64,000 nt of DNA. Source: an uncultured Clostridia bacterium (lineage in GTDB: Bacteria > Bacillota > Clostridia > Oscillospirales > Acutalibacteraceae). Shown here piece by piece: positions 26,978 to 37,963 of this stretch. The notes beneath the pieces were generated by a model. It saw nothing but the letters and a program-made list of their open reading frames with translations. It was not told the origin of the DNA and made no database searches. The stretch is from contig CAKMIX010000011.1 in the NCBI GenBank assembly GCA_927362715.1, positions 1 through 64,000 on the forward strand. Direction: 5' to 3'. Both the position numbers and the translations under genes were made by a program. Positions within the stretch are counted from its first letter, which is position 1. Every line of letters starts with the position of its first letter.

Positions 26978-28339
26978 TTACCCTTGCACCTTTTCCGCTT
27001 TTTCAAACACCTGCGGGCTGTGCTTGCGGAAATGTGCCAAAAGGATGACGGCTAAAATGCCGGCGAGCAGTGCCGTCCCCGCAGGATTCAGCCAAAGCCC
27101 CGTCAGCTCCAGCTTCCAAAGCAAGGCGATGAGCAGCACGGGGAAGAAAAACGCCGTCGAGACCGAGATCACACAAGCATAGCCCGGTTTTTCGATTGCC
27201 AGCATGAAGCTCTGTGCGGCGAACGAAAACCAGCGTGTAATGAACGCGAGCGCAAACAGCCGCAGCGCATAGGCGGTCTCCTGCAACAGTGCGGCGTTTG
27301 CTGTCCCCAGGAAAAGTGCGCCGATCTGCGCGGGGAACAGGAACAAAACGGCTGCGGAGCAAAGCGAAAGCACACCGGTCGCGGTAAAGCAGCGTTTTTC
27401 GATCGCACGCACGCGCGCAAACTTGTTTGCGCCCCAGTTGCAGCCCACGGTGGGCTGCAAAGAGTCGCACATACCATAGAGAAGCGGTAGGATGAACCCT
27501 TCTGCGTACATCAGAACACCATATATGGAAACCGCAGATTCGCCGCCGAAACGCACGAGAAAAATATTCATGATAATAGAGGTCAGCCGTCCCGCAATGT
27601 TATTTAAAAAGTTCGGGCTGCCCGCCGTGGCGATCTGCCGCAGCATTGTGCCCGAAAAATGCGGACGGCAAAAGCGCAGCTGCATGTTTCCAAAGGCAAA
27701 GCAGCACAGCGCGATCACGGCACACAGACCCATCCCGAGGCAGGTCGCAAGCGCCGCCGCCCAAATGCCCCAGCGGAATACATATAAAAACAGAAATTCC
27801 AAAATGCAAATGAGCACCGACATAAAAATATTCAAAAACATGCTGCCGCGCACTTTGCCGCAAATGCGCAGGTAATTGTCCATGGCGAACACGATGGTGG
27901 TCACAGGCGAGCAGAGCGCGTATACGCGCAAGTATTGCACGGCAAGCCCGGCGAATTCGCCCTCGGCGCCCATCAGGCGGATGAGCAGCGGCGCGCTGAA
28001 AAACAGGATCGCGCCGAGTGCTGCGCCTGATGCGACGATCAGTATGCATGCGGCGGAAAAGATGTTGTTGGCTTCCTTGTCCTCTCTTTTGCCGAGATAA
28101 ATCGAAATCGGTACGGACGAGCCCACGCCGACCAGATCCGCCACCGCAAAGTTGATGATGACGAACGGCATGGCAAGGTTGAGCGCTGCAAACGGCGTTT
28201 CGCCCAAAAACCGTCCGACGAATATGCCGTCAAAAAGCTGGTAGAGAGCCGACGCAAGCATGCTCACAGCGCCGGGCAGTGCTGCACGGAAAAACAGCCT
28301 TGTGATCGGTGTTTCAGTGTATAATGTGTAAGCGGTCAT
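26978..28339 (-). CDS. MATE family efflux transporter
   Basis: A 453-residue polytopic protein with about 12 predicted hydrophobic helices in the two-fold MATE layout. The N-terminal PITRLFFRAALPGAVSMLAS and LYQLFDGIFVGRFLG blocks are hallmarks. These are Na+- or H+-coupled exporters of cationic drugs or metabolites. It overlaps the upstream marR by four bases, so it is the second gene of a regulator-exporter operon. The exported compound is not predictable. Confidence 0.9.
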   Translation of the reverse strand: MTAYTLYTETPITRLFFRAALPGAVSMLASALYQLFDGIFVGRFLGETPFAALNLAMPFVIINFAVADLVGVGSSVPISIYLGKREDKEANNIFSAACILIVASGAALGAILFFSAPLLIRLMGAEGEFAGLAVQYLRVYALCSPVTTIVFAMDNYLRICGKVRGSMFLNIFMSVLICILEFLFLYVFRWGIWAAALATCLGMGLCAVIALCCFAFGNMQLRFCRPHFSGTMLRQIATAGSPNFLNNIAGRLTSIIMNIFLVRFGGESAVSIYGVLMYAEGFILPLLYGMCDSLQPTVGCNWGANKFARVRAIEKRCFTATGVLSLCSAAVLFLFPAQIGALFLGTANAALLQETAYALRLFALAFITRWFSFAAQSFMLAIEKPGYACVISVSTAFFFPVLLIALLWKLELTGLWLNPAGTALLAGILAVILLAHFRKHSPQVFEKAEKVQG

Positions 28340-28815
28340 AATTTCTTTTTTCCTTTTTTCTTCTGTTCTTCGTCTGTAACCGCCTGTGAGAATATTTCCG
28401 TTTGGAAGCAGGCGGCAAAATATTGGAATGCGTCTATGAATTCAGGGGAGAAGCGTGCCAGCGTCTTTTCCATGGCTGCCTGTTCGGCGTGGTAAAGCGG
28501 CTGCAAAACCGTTTCGGCAAAGGCTTTTCCGGCTTCCGTCAGAATGAGCGCCTTTTCCCGCGTGTTTTCGATCGGCTCCAATTCGAGATAGCCCGCTTCC
28601 CGCAGCTCGCGCACATTCGTGCTCACGGTGGTTTTAGGGAGAAGCCAGTCGTCGCAAACCTGCTTTTGCGAATGTGCCTGCCCGTCGCCCAGTGCATAGA
28701 GCAGCGTCAGCGTGTTTTCGTTGATATGAAGCCGCCGCGCGAAATAATAATATGCACCGTCGTTTTTGGTCGCAGCGAGCGTCAAACGCCGGATGTTCTG
28801 AAAATCCTTTTGCAT
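28336..28815 (-). CDS. MarR family transcriptional regulator
   Basis: A 159-residue winged-helix MarR-type repressor. The recognition helix region KTTVSTNVRELREAGYLE and wing follow a dimerising N-terminal helix; the C-terminus is Lys-rich. It most likely represses its own operon, including the MATE exporter, and releases DNA on binding a ligand. ATG 28815 is chosen because AAAGGAG lies 7 nt upstream; an in-frame GTG at 28821 overlaps that site's spacing. A palindrome sits at the predicted transcription start. Confidence 0.9.
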   Translation of the reverse strand: MQKDFQNIRRLTLAATKNDGAYYYFARRLHINENTLTLLYALGDGQAHSQKQVCDDWLLPKTTVSTNVRELREAGYLELEPIENTREKALILTEAGKAFAETVLQPLYHAEQAAMEKTLARFSPEFIDAFQYFAACFQTEIFSQAVTDEEQKKKGKKKL

Positions 28816-28829
28816 AGACACACTCCTTT

Positions 28830-28845
28830 AGTACGAAATCGTACT
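28830..28845. promoter_or_regulatory. Candidate MarR operator
   Basis: AGTACGA-aa-TCGTACT, a perfect 7+2+7 palindrome, lies between the -10 and the RBS of marR, about +2 to +17 of the predicted transcript. Typical position and size for autorepression. Confidence 0.75.
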
Positions 28846-28853
28846 GAGTAGGG

Positions 28854-28882
28854 ACTATATCACAATTTAAAAACATTGTCAA
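28854..28882 (-). promoter_or_regulatory. Promoter for marR-MATE operon
   Basis: Minus strand TTGACA (28882-28877), 17 bp, TATAGT (28859-28854). The palindrome at 28830-28845 starts right after the expected start site. Confidence 0.8.
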
Positions 28883-28928
28883 GCATGAATTTGCAGACTC
28901 CGGAAACACAAAATACGCTTGAATAAAC

Positions 28929-28958
28929 TTGACGAATCCCCCATATATCGTGTAAAAT
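28929..28958 (+). promoter_or_regulatory. Promoter for parE-parC
   Basis: TTGACG (28929-28934), 18 bp, TAAAAT (28953-28958), about 50 bp before the parE start. Confidence 0.55.
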
Positions 28959-29009
28959 ATACTGCGGAATTTTGGAAATATCGGGAATATAAAGAACGGA
29001 AGGCATAAT

Positions 29010-30995
29010 ATGGCAAAAAAAGCGGCATATACGGAAGAAAGCATCTCACAATTAAAAGGCGCGGACCGCGTGCGCCTGCGTCCGGGCGTCATTTTCGGCT
29101 CGGACGGCATTGACGGCTGCCAGCACGCGATGTTTGAGATCTTGTCCAACTCCATTGATGAGGCACGGGAAGGGTTCGGCGACAAGATCATCGTTACCCG
29201 CTATCTGGACAAGTCTATTGAGGTGCAGGACTTCGGGCGCGGCATCCCTATGGAATACAACGAAAAGGAGAAGCGCTACAATTGGGAACTCGTATTTTGC
29301 GAGCTGTATGCCGGCGGTAAATACAACACCAACGACGGCGGCAGCTATGAGTATTCCTTAGGTCTTAACGGCTTGGGCCTTTGCTCCACGCAGTACGCCT
29401 CGGAATATATGGAAGCGGAGATCCACAAAAACGGTACGAAATACGTTATGCACTTCAAAGCGGGGGAGCCCGACGGCGAATTGCAGCGTGAGCCGTACCA
29501 TAAGCGCGACACGGGCACGCGCATCCGCTGGAAGCCTGATTTGAAAGTATTTACCGACATCGACATTCCGCTTTCCTATTATCAAGACACGCTGCACCGT
29601 CAGTCTGTTGTCAATGCAGGCGTGCGCTTTATCCTGCGCGACCAGATCGGGCCCAACAGCTTCGATACTTACGAATATCAATACGCGAACGGTATTGTGG
29701 ATTACGTCAAGGAGTTCGTCGGCGATGACGCACTTTCCGATGTGCAGGTCTGGCAGACCGAGCGCAAGGGCAGAGACCGTGCGGACAAGCCCGAATATAA
29801 AGTCAAGATCAATGCCGTGCTCTGCTTTTCCAACAAAAAGCAAATGAAAGAGTATTACCATAACTCAAGCTTTTTGGAGCACGGCGGCGCGCCCGAAAAG
29901 GCGGTCAAAAGCGCGTTCGTTTCACAGATCGATGCCTATCTGAAAACCAACGGCAAGTATTTAAAGACCGACGGCAAAATCAGCTTTCAGGATGTGGAGG
30001 ATTGTCTGGTGCTGGTCGTTTCTTCGTTCTCGACACAGACATCCTACGAAAACCAAACGAAAAAATCCATAACCAACAAATTCATTCAGGAAGCGATGAC
30101 CGAGTTTTTCCGTCATCAGCTTGAGATTTATTTTATCGAAAATCCGCTGGAGGCGGAAAAGATTGGCAATCAGGTGCTCGTCAATATGCGCTCGCGCGTT
30201 AAGGCGGAAAACACGCGCATCAATTTTAAAAAGACTTTGCAGACCGGCAGCGATCTCACCAGCCGCGTCGAGAAATTCGTGGACTGCCGCTCGAAAGACG
30301 TCAGCGAGCGCGAGATCTTCATCGTGGAGGGTGACTCGGCGCTCGGCGCGTGCAAGCAGGCGCGCGACAGCGCCTTTCAGGCGATCATCCCCGTGCGCGG
30401 CAAGATCCTCAACTGCCTGAAAGCGGAGTACAATAAAATTTTCAAAAGTGATATCATCGTCGACCTCATCAAAGTCCTCGGCTGCGGGGTGGAGGTCACG
30501 GGTAAGGCGAGCAAGGAGCTTTCCTCCTTTAACCTCGATAACCTGCGCTGGAGCAAGGTCATCATCTGTACCGATGCCGACGTGGACGGCTTTCAGATCC
30601 GCACGCTGATCCTCACCATGATCTATCGGCTGATGCCGACGCTCATCCGTGCGGGCAAGGTTTATATCGCCGAATCCCCACTGTATGAGATCAATTCCAA
30701 GGACGAAACCTGGTTCTGCTATACCGAAAAGGAAAAACAGGAAGTGCTAAGCGAGATCGGCGACCGCAAATTTACCATCCAGCGCTCGAAGGGACTTGGC
30801 GAAAACGAAGCGGATATGATGTGGCTGACCACCATGAATCCCAAGACCCGCCGCCTGATTAAAGTAGAGCCCGACTATTCGCCCGAGGCGGTCTCCGCAA
30901 AATTTGACCTGCTTTTGGGTGATAATTTGCAAGGCCGCAAAGAGCACATCGCCGAAAACGGGCACATGTATCTGGAACTTGCGGACATCTCGTAA
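29010..30995 (+). CDS. parE: Type IIA topoisomerase subunit B (ParE/GyrB-like)
   Basis: A 661-residue ATPase subunit. The GHKL region shows EILSNSIDEA and DFGRGIPME. The usual GLHGVG loop reads GLNGLGLCSTQYAS. The Toprim domain has IVEGDSALGACKQARD and the metal DAD in CTDADVDG. The C-terminus follows the ParE/GyrB pattern without a Gram-negative insertion. Several signature loops diverge from canonical GyrB, so this is probably the second (topo IV or clostridial variant) enzyme and not the housekeeping gyrase next to dnaA/recF. It is paired with parC 26 nt downstream. Confidence 0.85.
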   Translation: MAKKAAYTEESISQLKGADRVRLRPGVIFGSDGIDGCQHAMFEILSNSIDEAREGFGDKIIVTRYLDKSIEVQDFGRGIPMEYNEKEKRYNWELVFCELYAGGKYNTNDGGSYEYSLGLNGLGLCSTQYASEYMEAEIHKNGTKYVMHFKAGEPDGELQREPYHKRDTGTRIRWKPDLKVFTDIDIPLSYYQDTLHRQSVVNAGVRFILRDQIGPNSFDTYEYQYANGIVDYVKEFVGDDALSDVQVWQTERKGRDRADKPEYKVKINAVLCFSNKKQMKEYYHNSSFLEHGGAPEKAVKSAFVSQIDAYLKTNGKYLKTDGKISFQDVEDCLVLVVSSFSTQTSYENQTKKSITNKFIQEAMTEFFRHQLEIYFIENPLEAEKIGNQVLVNMRSRVKAENTRINFKKTLQTGSDLTSRVEKFVDCRSKDVSEREIFIVEGDSALGACKQARDSAFQAIIPVRGKILNCLKAEYNKIFKSDIIVDLIKVLGCGVEVTGKASKELSSFNLDNLRWSKVIICTDADVDGFQIRTLILTMIYRLMPTLIRAGKVYIAESPLYEINSKDETWFCYTEKEKQEVLSEIGDRKFTIQRSKGLGENEADMMWLTTMNPKTRRLIKVEPDYSPEAVSAKFDLLLGDNLQGRKEHIAENGHMYLELADIS

Positions 30996-31021
30996 GGTGA
31001 GCGCGAAAGGGAGTGAACAGA

Positions 31022-33262
31022 ATGCCGAGAAAACCAAAGCAAAAAACAGCGCAGCGCGATGAAACGGCGCAGCCGAACGCCCATATTTTGGGCGCGGGGG
31101 AGGTCGTCGAGCAATATATCACCGAAACGCTCGAAACGAACTATATGCCCTATGCCATGAGCGTCATCCTCTCGCGTGCCATCCCTGAGATCGACGGTTT
31201 TAAGCCCTCGCACCGCAAGCTGTTATATACCATGTATAAAATGGGGCTGCTCTCCGGCGGCACCATCAAATCCGCCAATATCGTCGGCCGTACCATGCAG
31301 CTCAACCCCCACGGCGACGGGCCAATCTATGAGACCATGGTGCGCTTGACCCGTGGCAACGAAGCGCTTTTGCACCCGTACATCCAGTCCAAGGGCAACT
31401 TCGGTAAGGCGTATTCGCGCAATATGCAGTGTGCCGCCTCCCGTTATACGGAGGCAAAGCTTGAGCCTATCGCCGCCGAACTGTTTGCCGACATCGACAA
31501 GGATACGGTGGATTTCGTAGACAACTACGACAACACCATGAAGGAACCGACGCTCTTCCCCGTGACGTTCCCGTCTGTACTCGTCAACGCGAATACGGGT
31601 ATCGCCGTCGGTATGGCGTCTTCGATTTGCTCGTTCAATCTGCGCGAGATCTGCGAAGCGACCGAAGCGCTCATCAAGGATGCGGACTTTGATATAAACG
31701 AGATTATCAAAGCACCGGATTTCGTCGGCGGCGGGCAGATCGTCTATGACGAAGCGCAGATGCGCGAGATCTTCCGCACGGGACGCGGCTCGTTCAAGGT
31801 GCGCTCAAAATATACGGTCGATAAAGCCAACCACTGCATCGACATCACGCAGATCCCGCCCACCACCACGGCGGAAGCGATCATTGAAAAGATCATTGAA
31901 AAGGTCAAAAGCGGCGCGGCGCGTGAGATCGCCGACGTGCGCGACGAAACGGATAAAAAAGGCTTAAAGATCACAATCGACTATAAACGCGGCACCGACC
32001 CCGATAAGCTGATGAAAAAGCTGTATAAGTCTACGCCGCTGGAGGATTCCTTTGCCTGCAACTTCAATGTGCTCATCGCCGGCGTGCCGCGCGTGCTCGG
32101 TGTGCGCGAACTGCTGCTCGAGTGGATCGCGTTCCGCTCGGAATGCGTGCGCCGCCGCACCTATTTCGATTTGAACCGTGCAAAGGATCGCCTGCATCTT
32201 TTGGAGGGCCTGCAAAAGATCCTTTTGGACATTGACAAGGCGATCCGTATCATCCGCTCCACCGACGAAGAAGCCGAGGTCGTGCCGAATTTGATGATCG
32301 GCTTCGGCATCGACAAAGTGCAGGCGGAATATGTCGCCGAGATCAAGCTGCGCCACTTAAACCGGGAATACATCCTTAAGCGTACCGCTGACATAGCCGA
32401 GCTGCGCGAGCGTATTGAGGATATGGAGGATATTCTCGAGAGCCGTGCGCGCGTCAAAAAGATCATCGTCTCGGAGCTGAAAAGCGTTGTGGAAAAATAC
32501 GCCATGCCGCGCCGCAGCGAGATCATTTTCGCAGATGCCGAGTCGGACGACGAAGCACTCGAAGAGATCCCCGATTACCCCGTACACCTGTTCTTTACAA
32601 AAGAGGGGTATTTCAAAAAGATCACGCCGCAGTCGCTGCGTATGAGCGGCGAGCAAAAGCTCAAAGACGGCGACAGCCTGCTTTTGACCGTAGAAGCGAC
32701 CAATAACACAGATCTGCTGTTCTTCACCGACCGCTGCCAGGTGTATAAGGCGAAAGCGGCGGATTTTGAGGACACCAAGGCAAGCGCTTTGGGCGATTTT
32801 GTCCCCTCCAAGCTGCATATGGACGCCGGGGAGTCCGCCGTTTATATGGCGGTCACGACTGATTACAAGGGGTACATGCTGTTTTTCTTTGAAAACGGCA
32901 AGCTCGCAAAGGTCGATCTGTCCGCGTATGCGACCAAAACCAACCGTAAAAAGCTCATTAAGGCGTATTGCGATAAGTTCCCGCTTGCCGCCGTCCGCCA
33001 AATTGCCGAGGACTGCGAACTCGTGGTGCAGTCTACGGCGGGGCGCATTTTGCTGCTCAATACGGGTGCGGTTGCGCCAAAGACTACAAAGGACACACAG
33101 GGCGTCGCGGTGATGACACTCAAAAAAGGACATCGCGTCGCCGGCGTGCGCGACTACCGCGAGGGCGAATTCCAAAAGCCCGCGCGCTACCGCACCCGCT
33201 CTCTGCCTGCTGCGGGCGCACTGCTTTCCGCTGAGGATGCGGGCGAGCAGCTCACGCTGTAA
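31022..33262 (+). CDS. parC: Type IIA topoisomerase subunit A (ParC/GyrA-like)
   Basis: A 746-residue DNA-breaking subunit. The catalytic Tyr lies in CAASRYTEAKL. The QRDR-type helix reads NPHGDGPIYETMVRL, with Gly where Ser is usual and Glu at the acidic position. The C-terminal region has a few beta-pinwheel-like blades but no visible QRRGGKG GyrA box, favouring a decatenase over a supercoiling gyrase. ATG 31022 follows GGGAG by about 9 nt; the GTG at 31013 is less likely. Confidence 0.87.
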   Translation: MPRKPKQKTAQRDETAQPNAHILGAGEVVEQYITETLETNYMPYAMSVILSRAIPEIDGFKPSHRKLLYTMYKMGLLSGGTIKSANIVGRTMQLNPHGDGPIYETMVRLTRGNEALLHPYIQSKGNFGKAYSRNMQCAASRYTEAKLEPIAAELFADIDKDTVDFVDNYDNTMKEPTLFPVTFPSVLVNANTGIAVGMASSICSFNLREICEATEALIKDADFDINEIIKAPDFVGGGQIVYDEAQMREIFRTGRGSFKVRSKYTVDKANHCIDITQIPPTTTAEAIIEKIIEKVKSGAAREIADVRDETDKKGLKITIDYKRGTDPDKLMKKLYKSTPLEDSFACNFNVLIAGVPRVLGVRELLLEWIAFRSECVRRRTYFDLNRAKDRLHLLEGLQKILLDIDKAIRIIRSTDEEAEVVPNLMIGFGIDKVQAEYVAEIKLRHLNREYILKRTADIAELRERIEDMEDILESRARVKKIIVSELKSVVEKYAMPRRSEIIFADAESDDEALEEIPDYPVHLFFTKEGYFKKITPQSLRMSGEQKLKDGDSLLLTVEATNNTDLLFFTDRCQVYKAKAADFEDTKASALGDFVPSKLHMDAGESAVYMAVTTDYKGYMLFFFENGKLAKVDLSAYATKTNRKKLIKAYCDKFPLAAVRQIAEDCELVVQSTAGRILLLNTGAVAPKTTKDTQGVAVMTLKKGHRVAGVRDYREGEFQKPARYRTRSLPAAGALLSAEDAGEQLTL

Positions 33263-33320
33263 AGGGAAACAGGCACAGCAGGGGAGAAACGACCTGCAAA
33301 GACCGAGATTATAACGAAAT

Positions 33321-33354
33321 GCCGCCGTCCCATGTCGGGACGGCGGCAATTTTG
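33321..33354. terminator. Bidirectional terminator, parC/E2-like gene
   Basis: GCCGCCGTCCC (33321-33331) pairs perfectly with 33337-33347 across a 5-nt loop, followed by AATTTTG. It lies between two convergent genes. Confidence 0.8.
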
Positions 33355-33373
33355 TATTTGTATGTGATGTAAA

Positions 33374-34291
33374 TCAGACCCACTCGCGGATCACACTCGG
33401 GTTTGCAAAGATCTCGTCGCATTTCACTAAGAAAGGCGCGACCTCGCCAAAGTCCACCGCACGGTGGTCAAACGCCATGCAAATCGGCAAAATCTGCCGC
33501 GCGTCAAACACCTTGTTCCCGTTTTCATCGGTCTTGACGCCGGCGCGTTCCTGAATGCCGCCGATGCAGAATGCACCGACCTGCGGCGGGATGATCTCCA
33601 GCAGGGAGACCTGCCCTTTTTGATAGCGATACACCGAGCCGACGTTCGTGACCGTTACGGTGCCCTGCTCGATGTCGCGGAAGGTCAGGCGGTCTTTTTC
33701 GGGGATCGCATAATATTCGCGCTTTGCTTTTCCCGTAAGGGTCTTAACCTTGTGCTTACCGGTCTTCGAGCCGATCAGGCGGTTGATGACCGTGGCGATA
33801 TGGCCTTTGCGCAGGGCCTTGAGGGTATTGTCCATCGAGACTTCAAACATGACCTCCGTGAGGTTCGTGTTGTTTGCACGGCGCACAACGTCCTGAATGT
33901 ATTCTGTCATTTCCGTAAGCGACTTGTTTTCAAAGTTGTGCAGGTTGATCGTCATCATCTTACCGTTCGGTAAAATCATCGGCATCGAAATGTTGATGTC
34001 ATCGTGCAGATCCAGCCGCCCGCGGACAAGCTTCCGATTGAATTCAATGGTGGAATTCAGCATCGGCGCCGCCTTTAAGCCCTCCACAATGACCTTGAGT
34101 ATGACGGTGTTGACGGTGAAGCGGTCCTCTTTGGCGCGCTCGGCGTTGAGCGATTTGAGCTCCAGCATGAAATCCGTGACGTCCGCGTCATAGATGAAAG
34201 AGGAATGCGGGATCGTCTCCCAGCTTTCCGAGGTCATGTTGGAAACGATCTTTCTTTGAATGTCAAAGTGGATGGATTGTGTGACTGCCAT
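33374..34291 (-). CDS. 2-oxoacid dehydrogenase E2-like acyltransferase, no lipoyl domain
   Basis: A 305-residue protein matching only the catalytic (CAT-like) domain of dihydrolipoamide acyltransferases. The active-site region reads FDHRAVDFGEVAPFL near 284-298, keeping His-x-x-x-Asp, although the usual Gly after Asp is Phe. The lipoyl and E3-binding domains are absent, and no E1 or E3 gene is nearby. Internal blocks such as INISMPMILPNGKMM and TVTVTNVGS fit the fold. It lies 43 nt downstream of a CoA-transferase gene in the same operon, so it may handle the same acyl-CoA; that is inference. Confidence 0.8.
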   Translation of the reverse strand: MAVTQSIHFDIQRKIVSNMTSESWETIPHSSFIYDADVTDFMLELKSLNAERAKEDRFTVNTVILKVIVEGLKAAPMLNSTIEFNRKLVRGRLDLHDDINISMPMILPNGKMMTINLHNFENKSLTEMTEYIQDVVRRANNTNLTEVMFEVSMDNTLKALRKGHIATVINRLIGSKTGKHKVKTLTGKAKREYYAIPEKDRLTFRDIEQGTVTVTNVGSVYRYQKGQVSLLEIIPPQVGAFCIGGIQERAGVKTDENGNKVFDARQILPICMAFDHRAVDFGEVAPFLVKCDEIFANPSVIREWV

Positions 34292-34334
34292 GTTCTGATT
34301 CCTTTACATTTATTTTATTTTTTATAAAACGGGT

Positions 34335-35663
34335 TTAGCTGACATGCGGCATGCCCGCCGCAGTCGGCGGAGCTTCCCCAAAGCGGCGGCGGTATTCCTC
34401 TTCAAGAGAGGGGCGGAAATCCGGGTGCGCAATACGGATAAGCGCCGCAGCGCGCTCTTTCAGCGTTCTGCCCTTGAGCTGTGCCACGCCGTATTCCGTT
34501 ACGACAAAGTTCACGTCGTTGCGCGGGGTCGTGACGGCGGAACCCTCCGTGATGAGCGGCACGACGCGCGAAATATTGCCGCCCTTCGCCGTCGAGCACA
34601 TCGCAATGATGGAACGGCCGCCATGGCTCATGGTCGCGCCGCGTACAAAATCCACCTGCCCGCCCACGGCGCTGAACTGCCGTAAGCCGATGGTGTCCGA
34701 AACGATCTGTCCGAGCAGGTCGATCTGTAAGCACGAGTTGATCGATACCATGTTGTCGTTCTGTGCAATGACCAGCGGGTTGTTGACGTAATCAATGGGG
34801 TGCAGCTCTACAGCCGGGTTGTTGTTTATGTAGCGGTTGATCTTGTCCGAGCCGAACGTTGCGCCGAGAATGCTGCGCCCACGGTTGATGGACTTTTTCT
34901 TGTTGTTGATGACGCCCGCTTCCAAAAGATCGACTACGCCGTCGCCGACCAATTCGCTGTGCAGCCCCAGATCCTTTTTGTCCCAAAGCTGCCGGCAAAC
35001 GGCGTTGGGCAGAGCACCGATGCCGAGCTGCAGCGTGTCGCCGTCGCGGACGAGGTCCGCGCAGTATTTCCCAATCTGCATTTCCACCTCGCCGACAGGT
35101 GCGTCCGGCAGCTGCGGCAGGGGACGGTCGATCTCGACGAACGCCGTGATGTCGCGCACGTGGATGTTGGCGTTGCCGAACGTGCGCGGCACATATTTGT
35201 TGATCTGTGCGATGATGACTTCGGCGTGGTCGCAGACGCCCTTGATATAATCCACATTGGTGCCGAAGGAGCAGTACCCATGCTCGTCCGGGGGCGAGAG
35301 CATGACGATCGCTACGCGCGGCCGGATGTAGACGCGCAGCATCTCCGGGATCTCATAAAAATGACAGGTCGTGAAATCCGCGATGCCGCTTGAGACCGCC
35401 TGCCGGTTGCTGGCGGAGGCAAACATGCAGTTGAGGCGAAAATGACCTTTCATCTCCGTGCGGATCCACGGTGAGTCGCCCATCGTCAGCATATTGACGA
35501 TGGTCACATCGTGAAACTGTTCATAATGCTCTACCATGGCGTCCTCAATGCCGAACGGCTCGCCGCAGGCGAAGCCGGTCACGACCGTGTCGCCGTCGCG
35601 GATCAGCGCAATGGCGTCTAATACGTCTTTTTGTTTGTTTTTGTAAATTTCCTGCCAAGCCAA
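34335..35663 (-). CDS. Acetyl-CoA hydrolase/CoA-transferase family (4-hydroxybutyrate/butyrate type)
   Basis: A 442-residue family I CoA-transferase of the Cat2/AbfT/butyryl-CoA:acetate type, which moves CoA between acyl-CoA and a carboxylate such as acetate. The block LGLHSELVGDGVVDLLEAG near 217-235 contains the probable catalytic Glu. GIGALPNAV and the C-terminal VTEYGVAQLKG and HPDFR blocks are family hallmarks. TTG 35663 is proposed as start because GAGG ends 8 nt upstream; GTG 35672 or TTG 35669 are alternatives. Which acid is used cannot be settled by eye. Confidence 0.85.
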   Translation of the reverse strand: MAWQEIYKNKQKDVLDAIALIRDGDTVVTGFACGEPFGIEDAMVEHYEQFHDVTIVNMLTMGDSPWIRTEMKGHFRLNCMFASASNRQAVSSGIADFTTCHFYEIPEMLRVYIRPRVAIVMLSPPDEHGYCSFGTNVDYIKGVCDHAEVIIAQINKYVPRTFGNANIHVRDITAFVEIDRPLPQLPDAPVGEVEMQIGKYCADLVRDGDTLQLGIGALPNAVCRQLWDKKDLGLHSELVGDGVVDLLEAGVINNKKKSINRGRSILGATFGSDKINRYINNNPAVELHPIDYVNNPLVIAQNDNMVSINSCLQIDLLGQIVSDTIGLRQFSAVGGQVDFVRGATMSHGGRSIIAMCSTAKGGNISRVVPLITEGSAVTTPRNDVNFVVTEYGVAQLKGRTLKERAAALIRIAHPDFRPSLEEEYRRRFGEAPPTAAGMPHVS

Positions 35664-35683
35664 ATTCAACACCTCACATGGTA

Positions 35684-35719
35684 CCTGTTAAGTATAACAG
35701 GGGAAATAATAAAAATCAA
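35684..35719 (-). promoter_or_regulatory. Promoter and palindrome before CoA-transferase gene
   Basis: Minus strand TTGATT (35719-35714), 17 bp, TATACT (35696-35691). The -10 lies inside the inverted repeat CCTGTT-N6-AACAGG (35684-35701), a plausible operator. The repeat resembles a Rex box but its arms are 2 bp too close. Confidence 0.65.
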
Positions 35720-35774
35720 TACTGAAAATAAAAACATTTTGTGTCTAATTATGAACAAATTGTAGACTTAGAGT

Positions 35775-35815
35775 ATAAAAAAGAACCGTCTACAGGAGAA
35801 AACCCCCATAGACGG
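35775..35815 (-). terminator. Terminator after ligA
   Basis: On the minus strand CCGTCTA (35815-35809) pairs with TAGACGG (35792-35786), with further inner pairing. A T-rich tail (TTCTTTTTT) follows. Confidence 0.75.
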
Positions 35816-35849
35816 CGGAAACAGTGAAAATGTTTAATTCAAAATTGGT

Positions 35850-37880
<2,031 letters not shown>

Positions 37881-37963
37881 TTATTGTAACATAAAAATCG
37901 AATTTTACAACACCCGTGCGCATATAGAATGGTAGAAAAAGCGTGTGAAGAGGGGTAATTTCC

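Noticed and set aside
33374-34291. Complete pyruvate or branched-chain dehydrogenase complex locus
   Set aside because: Only the E2 catalytic domain is present; no E1, E3 or lipoyl domain was found nearby.
35684-35701. Rex operator upstream of the CoA-transferase
   Set aside because: The half-sites are 2 bp closer than in true Rex boxes, so it is listed only as an unassigned palindrome.
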